From Pseudomonadota bacterium (GTDB lineage: Bacteria; Pseudomonadota; Alphaproteobacteria; Reyranellales; Reyranellaceae): DNA of 64,000 bases. The position numbers and the translations under genes were made by a program. Numbering within the stretch: the first letter of the stretch is position 1; every line of letters starts with the position of its first letter. This document shows, piece by piece, positions 33,742-42,085 of this stretch. The DNA is taken from the NCBI GenBank assembly GCA_018242505.1, contig JAFEBU010000071.1, positions 1 to 64,000 of the forward strand, given 5' to 3'. The notes under the pieces were generated by a model. That model ran no database searches and was not told the DNA's origin. It worked only from the letters and a program-made list of their open reading frames with translations.

Positions 33742-34569
33742 TCAGCTTCCCATAAATCGCGCCGCACGCTTTTCGAGGAAGTGGGCGACGCCCTCCTTGA
33801 AGTCGGCGGTCTGGAAAGACAGCTCCATCTCGTGGTTGGCCTGGACGGTGGCCTCGGCCAGGGTCTGGAACTGCGCTTCCCAAAGCTGCCGTTTCATCAC
33901 TGAAACCGAGCGCGGTGAGACCGTGTCGGCCATCAGACGGGCATAGGCATGGGTCTCGGCCAAAAGCTTGTCGTCAGGGATGACACGGCTCACCAGCCCC
34001 AGCGACAGCGCCTCCGGGGCGCGGAACTTGCGTGCCGAGCAGAGAAGATCGAGAGCGGCCGGCAGGCCGACAAGCCGTGGCAGCAGCCAGCTCACGCCAT
34101 GCTCGGCAATGAGGCCGCGCTGGGCGAAGGCGGTTGTGAATACTGCAGATTCCGCAGCGAAGCGGAGGTCGGCGTAGAGCGGAATGACAAAACCCAACCC
34201 GGCGGCCGGACCATTGATAGCAGCGATGATGAACTTGGGGATCGCGGGGAAGTAGGAATAGGTCATGTGGAAGTCGGCGAGCGTGCTGGCGCCGATGAGG
34301 TCGGGGGTTGCCACGGACCTTCGATCGGAGGCAGCCGCCGTGCCGGCGCCGATGGCCTGCAGGCCGCCCATGTCCGCGCCAGAGCAGAAGCCGCGCCCTG
34401 CACCTGTCAGGATGATGGCACGCACATTGCGGTCGGCACCCGCAGTTTGCATCGCCTCCTTGAGGTCGAAATGCATCTGACGGGTCCAGGCATTGAGCTT
34501 CTCCGGACGGTTGAGGGTGATCGTGCAGACACAATTGCTGACGTCATAAAGGACCGTTTCATATGCCAT
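33742..34569 (-). CDS. Enoyl-CoA hydratase/isomerase family protein (crotonase)
   Basis: 275 aa from MAYETVLYDVS behind AGGAGGAG; a longer reading to 34653 lacks support. TITLNRPEKLNAWT, GAGRGFCSGADMGG, AAINGPAAGLGFVIPLYADLRFA and TAFAQRGLIAEHGVSWLLPRLVG are the crotonase landmarks, with a Glu-His pair in AEHGVSW at the active-site position. Different from the crotonase at 30072. Convergent with the ABC permease gene. Confidence 0.9.
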   Translation of the reverse strand: MAYETVLYDVSNCVCTITLNRPEKLNAWTRQMHFDLKEAMQTAGADRNVRAIILTGAGRGFCSGADMGGLQAIGAGTAAASDRRSVATPDLIGASTLADFHMTYSYFPAIPKFIIAAINGPAAGLGFVIPLYADLRFAAESAVFTTAFAQRGLIAEHGVSWLLPRLVGLPAALDLLCSARKFRAPEALSLGLVSRVIPDDKLLAETHAYARLMADTVSPRSVSVMKRQLWEAQFQTLAEATVQANHEMELSFQTADFKEGVAHFLEKRAARFMGS

Positions 34570-34798
34570 GGGCGAGGGCTCCTCCTGTGCAATTTTGCTG
34601 ATCGCAAGATGCGTGGAATCGGGAGACGATACAAACGGGACCCGTTGGTACAATTGGCACGCAATAGCTGATCGTCGGGGGCTGGGGTTCGAATGAGATT
34701 TATCGTACCAGAGGGTGCCGTCCGCGCCGGGAATTGGCCACCGCTAATGGTCCTGTGGTATGTTGAATGCCAAAGAACGAAGAGCATCGAGGTAGGAA

Positions 34799-35266
34799 AT
34801 GGCAAAGAGGGAATTCGCCCACCCCAACGAAATGCAAAAGTATGTGGGCCAGGAGATCGGGGTCAGCGACTGGGTTGAGATCACGCAGGACCGGATCAAC
34901 CGCTTTGCCGATGCGACCGGCGACCATCAGTGGATCCATGTAGACGTTGAACGCGCCAAGAAGGACATGCCGGGCGGCAAGACAATCGCCCACGGTTTCC
35001 TGACACTGTCGCTTATCCCGATGCTCAATCATCAGATCTCGCACATCAACAACGTGCGCAACGGCATCAACTACGGTTGCAACAAGGTGCGCTTTACAAG
35101 CCCCGTACCAGCCGGATCCCGCGTGCGGGCACGTGCCAAGCTTCTCTCCGCCGATCCGATGGCAGGCGGCGGCGTGCGGCTCACGAATCAGATGACGATC
35201 GAGATCGAAGGACAGGAGCGGCCGGCCTGTGTGGCCGAGACCATGTCTATCGTCTACGGCCTCTGA
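34799..35266 (+). CDS. MaoC-like (R)-specific enoyl-CoA hydratase
   Basis: 155 aa. ITQDRINRFADATGDHQWIHVDVERAKK contains the Asp/His hydratase dyad, followed by TIAHGFLTLSLIPML. Family NodN/MaoC. It diverges from the crotonase gene and is followed 10 bp later by a ChaC-like gene. Confidence 0.92.
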   Translation: MAKREFAHPNEMQKYVGQEIGVSDWVEITQDRINRFADATGDHQWIHVDVERAKKDMPGGKTIAHGFLTLSLIPMLNHQISHINNVRNGINYGCNKVRFTSPVPAGSRVRARAKLLSADPMAGGGVRLTNQMTIEIEGQERPACVAETMSIVYGL

Positions 35267-35276
35267 GCGGGGAACA

Positions 35277-35996
35277 GTGTTGATCAAACGCGAAGAGCTC
35301 AGCCACGAACGGATTGAGCAGATCGTTCGCGAGGCCCACGAGGCTGGCTACGATTTCTTCCTGACGGCCGAGCAGCGCGAAGCCAGCCTCAGGGACGCGC
35401 TTGCGCGCTATGCGCCGGGGGACGATGCCTGGGTGTTCGCTTATGGCTCGTTGATGTGGAATCCGGCCATCGAGTTCGTCGAGGCTGTCCCCTGTCTCGT
35501 CGAGGGCCTGCGGCGGTCCTTCTGCTTCTGGACACCGATGGGTCGAGGCACACCCGAACTGCCGGGGCTGATGCTGGCGTTGGAAGAGGGCGGGCGCTGC
35601 GAGGGCATTGCCTATCGCCTTGCACCGCACCAGGTACGCAGCGAACTGGCGATCGTGTGGAATCGCGAGATGCTGTCGGGCGTCTACAAGCCGCGCTGGA
35701 TCGAGGCCAAGCTGCGTGATGGCCGCACGGCGATGACGGTGACCTTCGAGGTCGATACAGCCCATTGCCAGTATTGTGGCGATCTGTCGATGGAACGCGC
35801 GGCACATCATATCGCCTTCGCAGAAGGCCGCCGCGGAGCTTGCCGCGACTATCTCGCCAACACGGCGGCCCATGCCCGTAGCCTCGGCATTCACGATCCC
35901 TATATCGAGGAATTGATGGAGCGCGTGGCGCATCTGCGCGGCGAAAACATCGAGCCCTCGATCCCGCCGACCGATGCCGCGAAGGCTGCCGACTAG
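35277..35996 (+). CDS. Glutathione-specific gamma-glutamylcyclotransferase, ChaC-like
   Basis: 239 aa from GTG 35277, though TTG 35280 is possible. VFAYGSLMWNP is the substrate-binding YGSL motif near residue 50. The catalytic Glu lies in LALEEGGRCEGIAYRL. Then YKPRWIEAKL and the TFEVDTAHCQYCGDL region of bacterial ChaC. Converts glutathione to 5-oxoproline and Cys-Gly in the cytosol. Confidence 0.9.
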   Translation: MLIKREELSHERIEQIVREAHEAGYDFFLTAEQREASLRDALARYAPGDDAWVFAYGSLMWNPAIEFVEAVPCLVEGLRRSFCFWTPMGRGTPELPGLMLALEEGGRCEGIAYRLAPHQVRSELAIVWNREMLSGVYKPRWIEAKLRDGRTAMTVTFEVDTAHCQYCGDLSMERAAHHIAFAEGRRGACRDYLANTAAHARSLGIHDPYIEELMERVAHLRGENIEPSIPPTDAAKAAD

Positions 35997-36062
35997 GTCG
36001 CGCCTCGAAATCCACCGGCAGCGCCGCGTGTAGTGTTGCAGCCGCTGTGACATAGTTCACGC

Positions 36063-37004
36063 GTGGTCTCGTCCCTGACGTCTTCGCTTGCCGCGCGTTG
36101 GAGCGCGTTGTCGCCCAACCTGCGCGGTATTCTCTGGGTCGGGCTATCCGGCGTTCTGTTCGCCCTGCTGAACGTATTCACGCTGATACCTGCACAGCAT
36201 CTCAATCCCTATGTGATGTCGTTCGTGCGCTACTTATTCGGTTCGCTGTTTCTGCTGCCGATCCTCGCTCGGCGCGGCGTCCGTGCTTCGATGTACACGC
36301 GCCGAGCCGGCCTGCATGTCTTTCGCGGCGCGCTTCATACCGGCGGCATGTTCCTGTGGTTCGTCGGACTGCCGCTCACAACGCTTGCGAGCGTCACGGC
36401 ACTGGGCTTCACCGGTCCGATCTTCATCACCATCGGTGCGGCGTTGTTTCTCGGCGAGGATGTCCGGCTGAGACGCTGGATCGCCGTGCTGGTGGGATTC
36501 GTCGGGGCGATGATCATCATCCGGCCGGGCTTCGGTGACATCGGTATCGGTGCGCTTTGCATCCTTGCCAGCACGCCGATCTTCTCGGCCTCGAACCTGA
36601 TCTCGAAGGCATTGGCCCGCACCGATTCGGCCAACACCATCGTGATCTGGCAGAACTTCTCGATCGTGCTGTTCGCTGCTCCCGTGGCGTTGTGGTTCTG
36701 GGAGACGCCCACCTGGACAGACCTCCTCTGGTTCGTGGCCGCCGGCCTGTGCGGGACACTAGGCCATCTGACCCAGCAAAGCGGCTACCAGCTGGCCGAT
36801 ATCACGCTCCTGCAGCCGATCGGCTTCCTGTCGCTCCTGTGGAACGCCGTGCTGGGCTTCCTGCTGTTCAGCCAGCATCCGGATGTCTGGACCTTCGTCG
36901 GTGCCGCTGTGATCTTTGGCAGCGCCATGTACATCTCCCACCGTGAAGCGGTGCGGCGGACACAGATCAAGACCGGCGATACGCAGACCGGCCAGGCTGC
37001 GTGA
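36063..37004 (+). CDS. EamA/DMT-superfamily transporter
   Basis: 313 aa from GTG, ten hydrophobic helices in two EamA repeats: FVRYLFGSLFLLPILARRG in the first, and LQPIGFLSLLWNAVLGFLLFSQHP in the second. Inner-membrane exporter of metabolites; substrate unknown. Convergent with moaA. Confidence 0.88.
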   Translation: MVSSLTSSLAARWSALSPNLRGILWVGLSGVLFALLNVFTLIPAQHLNPYVMSFVRYLFGSLFLLPILARRGVRASMYTRRAGLHVFRGALHTGGMFLWFVGLPLTTLASVTALGFTGPIFITIGAALFLGEDVRLRRWIAVLVGFVGAMIIIRPGFGDIGIGALCILASTPIFSASNLISKALARTDSANTIVIWQNFSIVLFAAPVALWFWETPTWTDLLWFVAAGLCGTLGHLTQQSGYQLADITLLQPIGFLSLLWNAVLGFLLFSQHPDVWTFVGAAVIFGSAMYISHREAVRRTQIKTGDTQTGQAA

Positions 37005-37016
37005 AAAGGGACCGCA

Positions 37017-38036
37017 TCAACCGCCGGTGACGCTCATATGGCGGCGCACGGCGGGAGCGGTGTGACGGCGGTCGATGACGAAGTCGTGTCCCTTGGGCTT
37101 GCGCGCAATCGCCTCGTCGATGGCGCGATCGAGCAGATCGTCTTTTTCGGAAGCGCGCAACGGCGCACGCAGGTCGGCTGCATCCTCTTGGCCGAGGCAC
37201 ATGTAGAGCGTACCTGTGCAGGTGAGTCGCACGCGGTTACAGCTTTCGCAGAAATTGTGGGTAAGGGGCGTGATGAACCCCAGCCGGCCGCCGGTCTCCC
37301 CGACCGTAAAGTAGCGCGCCGGTCCTCCGGTGCGATAGTCGGTTTCAGTCAGCGTGAAGTGCCGCGCGATCTCGGTGCGCGCCAACGACAGCGGCAGATA
37401 TTGCTCCAGCCGGTTCTCGCCGCCGATCTCGCCCATCGGCATGACTTCGATTAGCGTCAGGTCCATGCCCCGACCATGGCTGAAGCGGATCAGATCCTCG
37501 AACTCGTCGTCATTGACGCCGCGCAGCGCTACCGCATTGATCTTGATATGCAGGCCCACCTGCTGAGCGGCATCGAGGCCGCGCATCACCTGATCGAGAT
37601 CGCCCCAGCGCGTAATGGTCCGGAATTTGTCCCTGTCGAGCGTGTCGATGGAAACATTGACACGCTGCACGCCGATATCGGCAAGTTCACGGGCGTATTT
37701 GGCGAGCTGGCTGCCATTCGTGGTGAGCGTCAGCTCATCGAGCGCGCCGCTTTGGAGATGGCGACCGAGGCCACGGAACAGCGACATCACGTTCTTGCGC
37801 ACCAGCGGCTCTCCGCCAGTCATGCGCAGCTTGCGCACGCCGCGTCGCACGAAGGCGGAGCACAGGCGCTCGAGTTCCTCCAGCGACAGCACCTCGGCCT
37901 TGGGCAAGAAGGTCATGTCCTCAGCCATGCAGTAGACGCAGCGGAAATCGCAGCGGTCTGTCACCGAGACGCGTAGGTAAGTGATGTGCCGGCCGAAAGG
38001 ATCGATCATGGTGCCTGGATAATGGGCATGCCTCAT
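37017..38036 (-). CDS. moaA: GTP 3',8-cyclase MoaA (molybdenum cofactor)
   Basis: 339 aa; a start at 38009 (MIDPFGRHITYLR) would fit the family equally well. Radical SAM Cys-x3-Cys-x2-Cys in SVTDRCDFRCVYC, MTGGEPLVRK, and a second cluster in the C-terminal part (NFCESCNRVRLTCTGTLYMCLG). The C-terminal Gly-Gly (MSVTGG) needed by MoaA is intact. It converts GTP to the cyclic pterin precursor. It lies at the end of a minus-strand run that starts with the ligase-associated exonuclease. Confidence 0.95.
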   Translation of the reverse strand: MRHAHYPGTMIDPFGRHITYLRVSVTDRCDFRCVYCMAEDMTFLPKAEVLSLEELERLCSAFVRRGVRKLRMTGGEPLVRKNVMSLFRGLGRHLQSGALDELTLTTNGSQLAKYARELADIGVQRVNVSIDTLDRDKFRTITRWGDLDQVMRGLDAAQQVGLHIKINAVALRGVNDDEFEDLIRFSHGRGMDLTLIEVMPMGEIGGENRLEQYLPLSLARTEIARHFTLTETDYRTGGPARYFTVGETGGRLGFITPLTHNFCESCNRVRLTCTGTLYMCLGQEDAADLRAPLRASEKDDLLDRAIDEAIARKPKGHDFVIDRRHTAPAVRRHMSVTGG

Positions 38037-38051
38037 AAGCCCTGCAAGGGC

Positions 38052-39431
38052 CTACGAGTCCCGCTCCGCGCTGGGTACGCGGCCATCTTTTATGGCTTGC
38101 AGCAGGGCCGCATGGTCCAATTCAGTTTGCCGGGCATAGGCAACCGCGAAGGCACTGATAGCCTCGTCGAAGGAGGGGCCTTTACCGAGATAAGCCGAGA
38201 AGATAACCGCATCGCCAGTACGGGCATGGGCTCGCGCCAATACTTCGCCGCAGGTAATGGCATATCGCCGGAGGCTGCGCGGCGAGAGGATCTCGATCTG
38301 AGGCTTCACCTTGGCATCGCGTAACTGGCGCACATACATGTGCCGTCCGGTCGGTCCGGTCGCAAAGCCCAGGAAGATATCGCTCGCGGCCTGCAGCAGG
38401 CGCTGGCCACGGACAACCCGCTCTCCATGATGCCCATAGGCACTGAATCTGCTATGGGCCTCCAGAACGGAGCGCGTCGCTTCCTTGAATTGCAGGTAGA
38501 GCGTCTCACCATCGCCTGACAACATCAGGAGTACGCCGCAAAGCGTGCCGACCGAACCAACCCCCACCACCTTGTAGGCTACGTCAGCCAGGCGATAGCG
38601 TTGGAAAAGTGTCCGGCGCTCAGGGATCAGCGAGGCTTCATAGTCGGCAAGCATCGCCTCGACAGCGGATCGGAAGGCCTCCGCTTCGTCAGGCTTGGGG
38701 TGATAGACGAGAGGCGGTTGGTCCTCGATGCGAGGCATTGCGCCGCCGCTGTGGCGGAGCGAGATCATGGCGGCCGCATGCTTCAGCGCTTTGTCGGCCT
38801 TCCTCAGGTCGCGACCGCCGACGCCGATCGCCTCCGCCGTATCGGTATGGTCAATCGTCAGTGCCTCATACCAGGCATCGAGCACGGGCGTGGCCGCAAG
38901 CTCAGCCATGGTCTCGCGATAAGCACGCGCAACCGTCTGTGCGAGTTCGCTGCAAGCCTGCTTGTCCAGTGTATCGCGACTGGCAACGGCGAAGCTTGCG
39001 GGCAGGCGCTTCAGGTCCCATTCCCAGGGCGCTATCGCCGTTTCATCGAAATCGTTGATATCAAAGGCAAGTCGTCGCTCGGGCGTGGCGAAACCGCCGA
39101 AGTTCAGGCAGTGGCAGTCGCCAGCGGCCTGCACGAAAAGGCCCGTCGACGGCGTCGTTGCAAGATCGGCTGCCATCACCGCAGCAGCGCCGCGCAGGAA
39201 GGCGAAGGGTGAAGCCTTCATACGGGCATAGCGCAGCGGCATGAGTTCCTGCAGCCGGCTTCGGCCTTGCTCGATCAGGATTCCGATCGGATCACGGCGA
39301 TTGAGGTCGGCGCTCCAGGCCGCGTGCTCCTTTCGTCGCCCGCGATCGCGCAACGCCCGGCCGCGGGCCCTGCGCTCCTCGATCGGCAGGGTGTGAGTCT
39401 GTAATGGCAGGACGTCGGTCCGTGTCTCCAT
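38052..39431 (-). CDS. DUF2252 family protein
   Basis: 459 aa, usual family size. RMKASPFAFLRGAAAVMAADLA, VQAAGDCHCLNFGGFATPERRLAFDINDFDETAIAPWEWDLKRLPAS are the defining segments, resembling a kinase-like fold with GDxHxxNFG and DxNDFD motifs. Function is not established; the motifs suggest phosphotransfer or nucleotide binding. It follows the DNA ligase by 7 bp. Confidence 0.88.
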   Translation of the reverse strand: METRTDVLPLQTHTLPIEERRARGRALRDRGRRKEHAAWSADLNRRDPIGILIEQGRSRLQELMPLRYARMKASPFAFLRGAAAVMAADLATTPSTGLFVQAAGDCHCLNFGGFATPERRLAFDINDFDETAIAPWEWDLKRLPASFAVASRDTLDKQACSELAQTVARAYRETMAELAATPVLDAWYEALTIDHTDTAEAIGVGGRDLRKADKALKHAAAMISLRHSGGAMPRIEDQPPLVYHPKPDEAEAFRSAVEAMLADYEASLIPERRTLFQRYRLADVAYKVVGVGSVGTLCGVLLMLSGDGETLYLQFKEATRSVLEAHSRFSAYGHHGERVVRGQRLLQAASDIFLGFATGPTGRHMYVRQLRDAKVKPQIEILSPRSLRRYAITCGEVLARAHARTGDAVIFSAYLGKGPSFDEAISAFAVAYARQTELDHAALLQAIKDGRVPSAERDS

Positions 39432-39438
39432 GTCCCGC

Positions 39439-41019
39439 TCATGGCACGAGGCGGAGCAAGTTGTCGACCGTGTCCGCTTCGGTTGCTGGTTTATCAGTCC
39501 TTATGCGATTGATGCGGGGAAAGCGCAGCGACACGCCCGATTTATGCCGTGTCGAGCGTGCGACGCCGTCGAAGGCCACTTCCAACACCAGTCTGGGCTC
39601 AACTTCGCGAACGGGCCCAAACCGGTTGGTCGTGTGGTCGCGGACCCATTTGTCGAGCCAACGCAATTCCTCGTCAGTGAAGCCGAAATAAGCCTTGCCG
39701 ACGGGCGCGAGCTCGCGCGTGCCGTCGGACGCGTCACGCCAGCAACCGAAAGTGTAGTCGGAATAGAAGGAGCTGCGTTTGCCGTGGCCGCGTTGGGCAT
39801 ACATCATCACGCAGTCGGCCAGCATCGGGTCGCGTTTCCACTTGAACCACGGACCTTTTGGCCGGCCGGCGAGATAGGGACTGTCGCCGCGCTTCAGCAT
39901 CAGTCCCTCGATGCCTTCCTCGCGCATGCCCTCGCGCAACCCGGCGAGATGCGCCCAGTCGGTGAAGCGGACCAAAGGGGACAGATCGAACCGTTGTCGA
40001 GGTTTCGCAGCCATCCAGGCTTCCAGCCGAGCGCGGCGCTCGTCGAAGGAGAGGGTCCGCAGGTCCTGGCCGTCCAGCCACAGCACGTCGTAGAGACGAA
40101 CGTGGGCAGGGTGCTCCTTCAGCATCTTGGGGGTAACGGTCTTGCGGTTCAGCCGCTGCTGCAGGTCGTTGAAAGGCGCGACGGTCTCTTCGCGGCGCAC
40201 CAATAGTTCGCCGTCGAACACGCCGTCGAAGTCGATCGCTTCGATGATATCGGGAAACGCCGCCGAAACGTCCTCACCGGCCCGGCTGTAGAGCCGCCTC
40301 GCGCCGCCGGTCGATGCGACCTGCACGCGGATGCCGTCCCATTTCCATTCGGCACGAAAATGCGCGGGATCGAGCGTATCGAGTTCCGCCCGCTCGATCG
40401 GATTGGCGAGCATGGGCGAAAGGAACGCACCGCCCATGTTGCTGCTGGGCTTGGGGCCGTCGGCCAACAGCCAATCGAACAACGGCCGGTAGGGCGGCGA
40501 AAGCCCGTGCCAGACCTCCTCGACCTCTGCAATGGGCTGATGGCCGATATTGGCGACGGCCTGCTTGGCAAGCCGTGCCGATACGCCGACGCGCAACGCA
40601 CCCGTCAGGAGTTTCAGAAGCGCCCAGCGTCCAGTGGCATCGAGCGCATCCAGCCAGCGCTTTAGAATCGCTGGCGTTTGCATCTTGGTGGCGCGCTGCA
40701 GCGTCTCGACGACTTCACCGAGGCTGGGTGGTGGACCGGCGTTCGGGTCGGTCTCCCAGATCAATGCCAGCGTTTCGGCAAGATCGCCGACATAGTCATA
40801 GGAAAGATGGAACAGCTCGGCGCCGATCTTGTCCTCGCCGAACGAGCGCAGCAACGCGGGCTTGGCTCCGGCGAAGTCGAGCCCGCCGGTCAGGGCGGCC
40901 AGTGCCCAGCCGCGGTCCGGATCGGGTGTCTCGCGCAGATAGGTCTCGATCAGCCGCAGCTTGGCATTGCGCGCGGGCTGGAAGGAGAGCGAGTCCAGCA
41001 GCTCGGCGAAGGCTTGCAC
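39439..41019 (-). CDS. Cisplatin-response ATP-dependent DNA ligase
   Basis: 526 aa. The N-terminal ~200-residue DNA-binding domain is followed by the nucleotidyl motif I at K226 (EWKWDGIRV), then FDGELLVRR (motif III-like), EGLMLKRGDSPY (motif IV) and WFKWKRDPM (motif V). The C-terminal OB-fold is complete. Known as the ligase of a four-gene repair set with an MBL exonuclease, an Lhr-like helicase and PdeM. It directly abuts the exonuclease gene (0 bp). Confidence 0.93.
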   Translation of the reverse strand: MQAFAELLDSLSFQPARNAKLRLIETYLRETPDPDRGWALAALTGGLDFAGAKPALLRSFGEDKIGAELFHLSYDYVGDLAETLALIWETDPNAGPPPSLGEVVETLQRATKMQTPAILKRWLDALDATGRWALLKLLTGALRVGVSARLAKQAVANIGHQPIAEVEEVWHGLSPPYRPLFDWLLADGPKPSSNMGGAFLSPMLANPIERAELDTLDPAHFRAEWKWDGIRVQVASTGGARRLYSRAGEDVSAAFPDIIEAIDFDGVFDGELLVRREETVAPFNDLQQRLNRKTVTPKMLKEHPAHVRLYDVLWLDGQDLRTLSFDERRARLEAWMAAKPRQRFDLSPLVRFTDWAHLAGLREGMREEGIEGLMLKRGDSPYLAGRPKGPWFKWKRDPMLADCVMMYAQRGHGKRSSFYSDYTFGCWRDASDGTRELAPVGKAYFGFTDEELRWLDKWVRDHTTNRFGPVREVEPRLVLEVAFDGVARSTRHKSGVSLRFPRINRIRTDKPATEADTVDNLLRLVP

Positions 41020-42057
41020 CTAGGCCTCGTTCTCTTCTTCACGGCCGACCAGATGCAGCGCCTCGGCCTCGATGCCGATCGAGCGGGCATAATGGACAAG
41101 CGCCTCTTCGCGGCCGTGCGTAACCCAGACTTTGGGCGCGCCGACATCCTTCAAGGTCTGCGTGAGCTCGGTCCAGTCGGCGTGATCGGAGATGATCAGC
41201 GGCAGCTCGGCGCCGCGCTGTCGCGCGCGGGCGCGCACGCCCATCCAGCCCGAGGCCATGGCCGGGATGGGATCGAAGAAGCGCCGAGACCAGCGGTCGG
41301 CGATCGCCGAGGGCGGGCAAAGTACGATCGAGCCCTTGAAGGTCTCCAGCACCGCGTCCGAAACCAGTGCGATGTCGCCGAAATCGATGCCGTGCTTCTG
41401 GTAGAGAGCGCAGAGCGAGGCGAGCCCGCCATGCAGCCAGATCCTCTTGTCGTATCCTGCGGCACGCAGGAGCTTGATCACGCGCTGGCACTTGCCGAGG
41501 GCGTAGACGCCCACCAGATGAGTACGCTCGGGGAATGTCTGCAGGGAGCGCAGGAGCTTGCCGATCTCGCCCGCATCGGAGGGATGATGGAAGACCGGAA
41601 GCGCAAAGGTCGCCTCCGTGATGAAGACATCGCATGGCACCGGCTCGAACGGCGGACAGGTCGGGTCGGGACGGCGCTTGAAGTCGCCGGACACGACGAT
41701 GCGCTGGCCCTTGTATTCCAGCACCGCTTGCGCCGAGCCCAGGATATGACCGGCCGGGACGAGACTCGCCTCGACCTCGCCGATGCGCAGGCTCTCGCCG
41801 TATTTCAACGCTTGCTGTTGCGTGTCGGGCATGTCCTGGAAACGCGCACGCATGATGGCGAGTGTCTCGGGCGTGGCGAGGGCATTGCGATGGCCGGGCC
41901 GGGCATGGTCGCCATGACCATGGGTAATCACCGCCCGCGGTACGGCCACGGCCGGATCGATGTAAAAATCTCCGGGTGCGCAATAGAGACCGCGCGGCGT
42001 CGGGTAGAGCCACGATCTGGGGTTCAGGGAACCGAGGTTTAAGGTGTCAGTCGCCAT
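41020..42057 (-). CDS. Ligase-associated DNA exonuclease, metallo-beta-lactamase fold
   Basis: 345 aa. The HxHxDH motif is H46-G-H48-G-D50-H51 in VITHGHGDHARPGH. SLVPAGHILGSAQAVLEYKG and VVSGDFKRRPDPTCPPFEPVPCDVFITEATFALP follow, as in Artemis/SNM1-like proteins of the ligase cluster. Probably a 5' or 3' processing nuclease of the repair set. Divergent from the helicase with about 28 bp between the likely starts. Confidence 0.93.
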   Translation of the reverse strand: MATDTLNLGSLNPRSWLYPTPRGLYCAPGDFYIDPAVAVPRAVITHGHGDHARPGHRNALATPETLAIMRARFQDMPDTQQQALKYGESLRIGEVEASLVPAGHILGSAQAVLEYKGQRIVVSGDFKRRPDPTCPPFEPVPCDVFITEATFALPVFHHPSDAGEIGKLLRSLQTFPERTHLVGVYALGKCQRVIKLLRAAGYDKRIWLHGGLASLCALYQKHGIDFGDIALVSDAVLETFKGSIVLCPPSAIADRWSRRFFDPIPAMASGWMGVRARARQRGAELPLIISDHADWTELTQTLKDVGAPKVWVTHGREEALVHYARSIGIEAEALHLVGREEENEA

Positions 42058-42085
42058 CGAAAGCGGTGCATCTTACCTTGCCGAT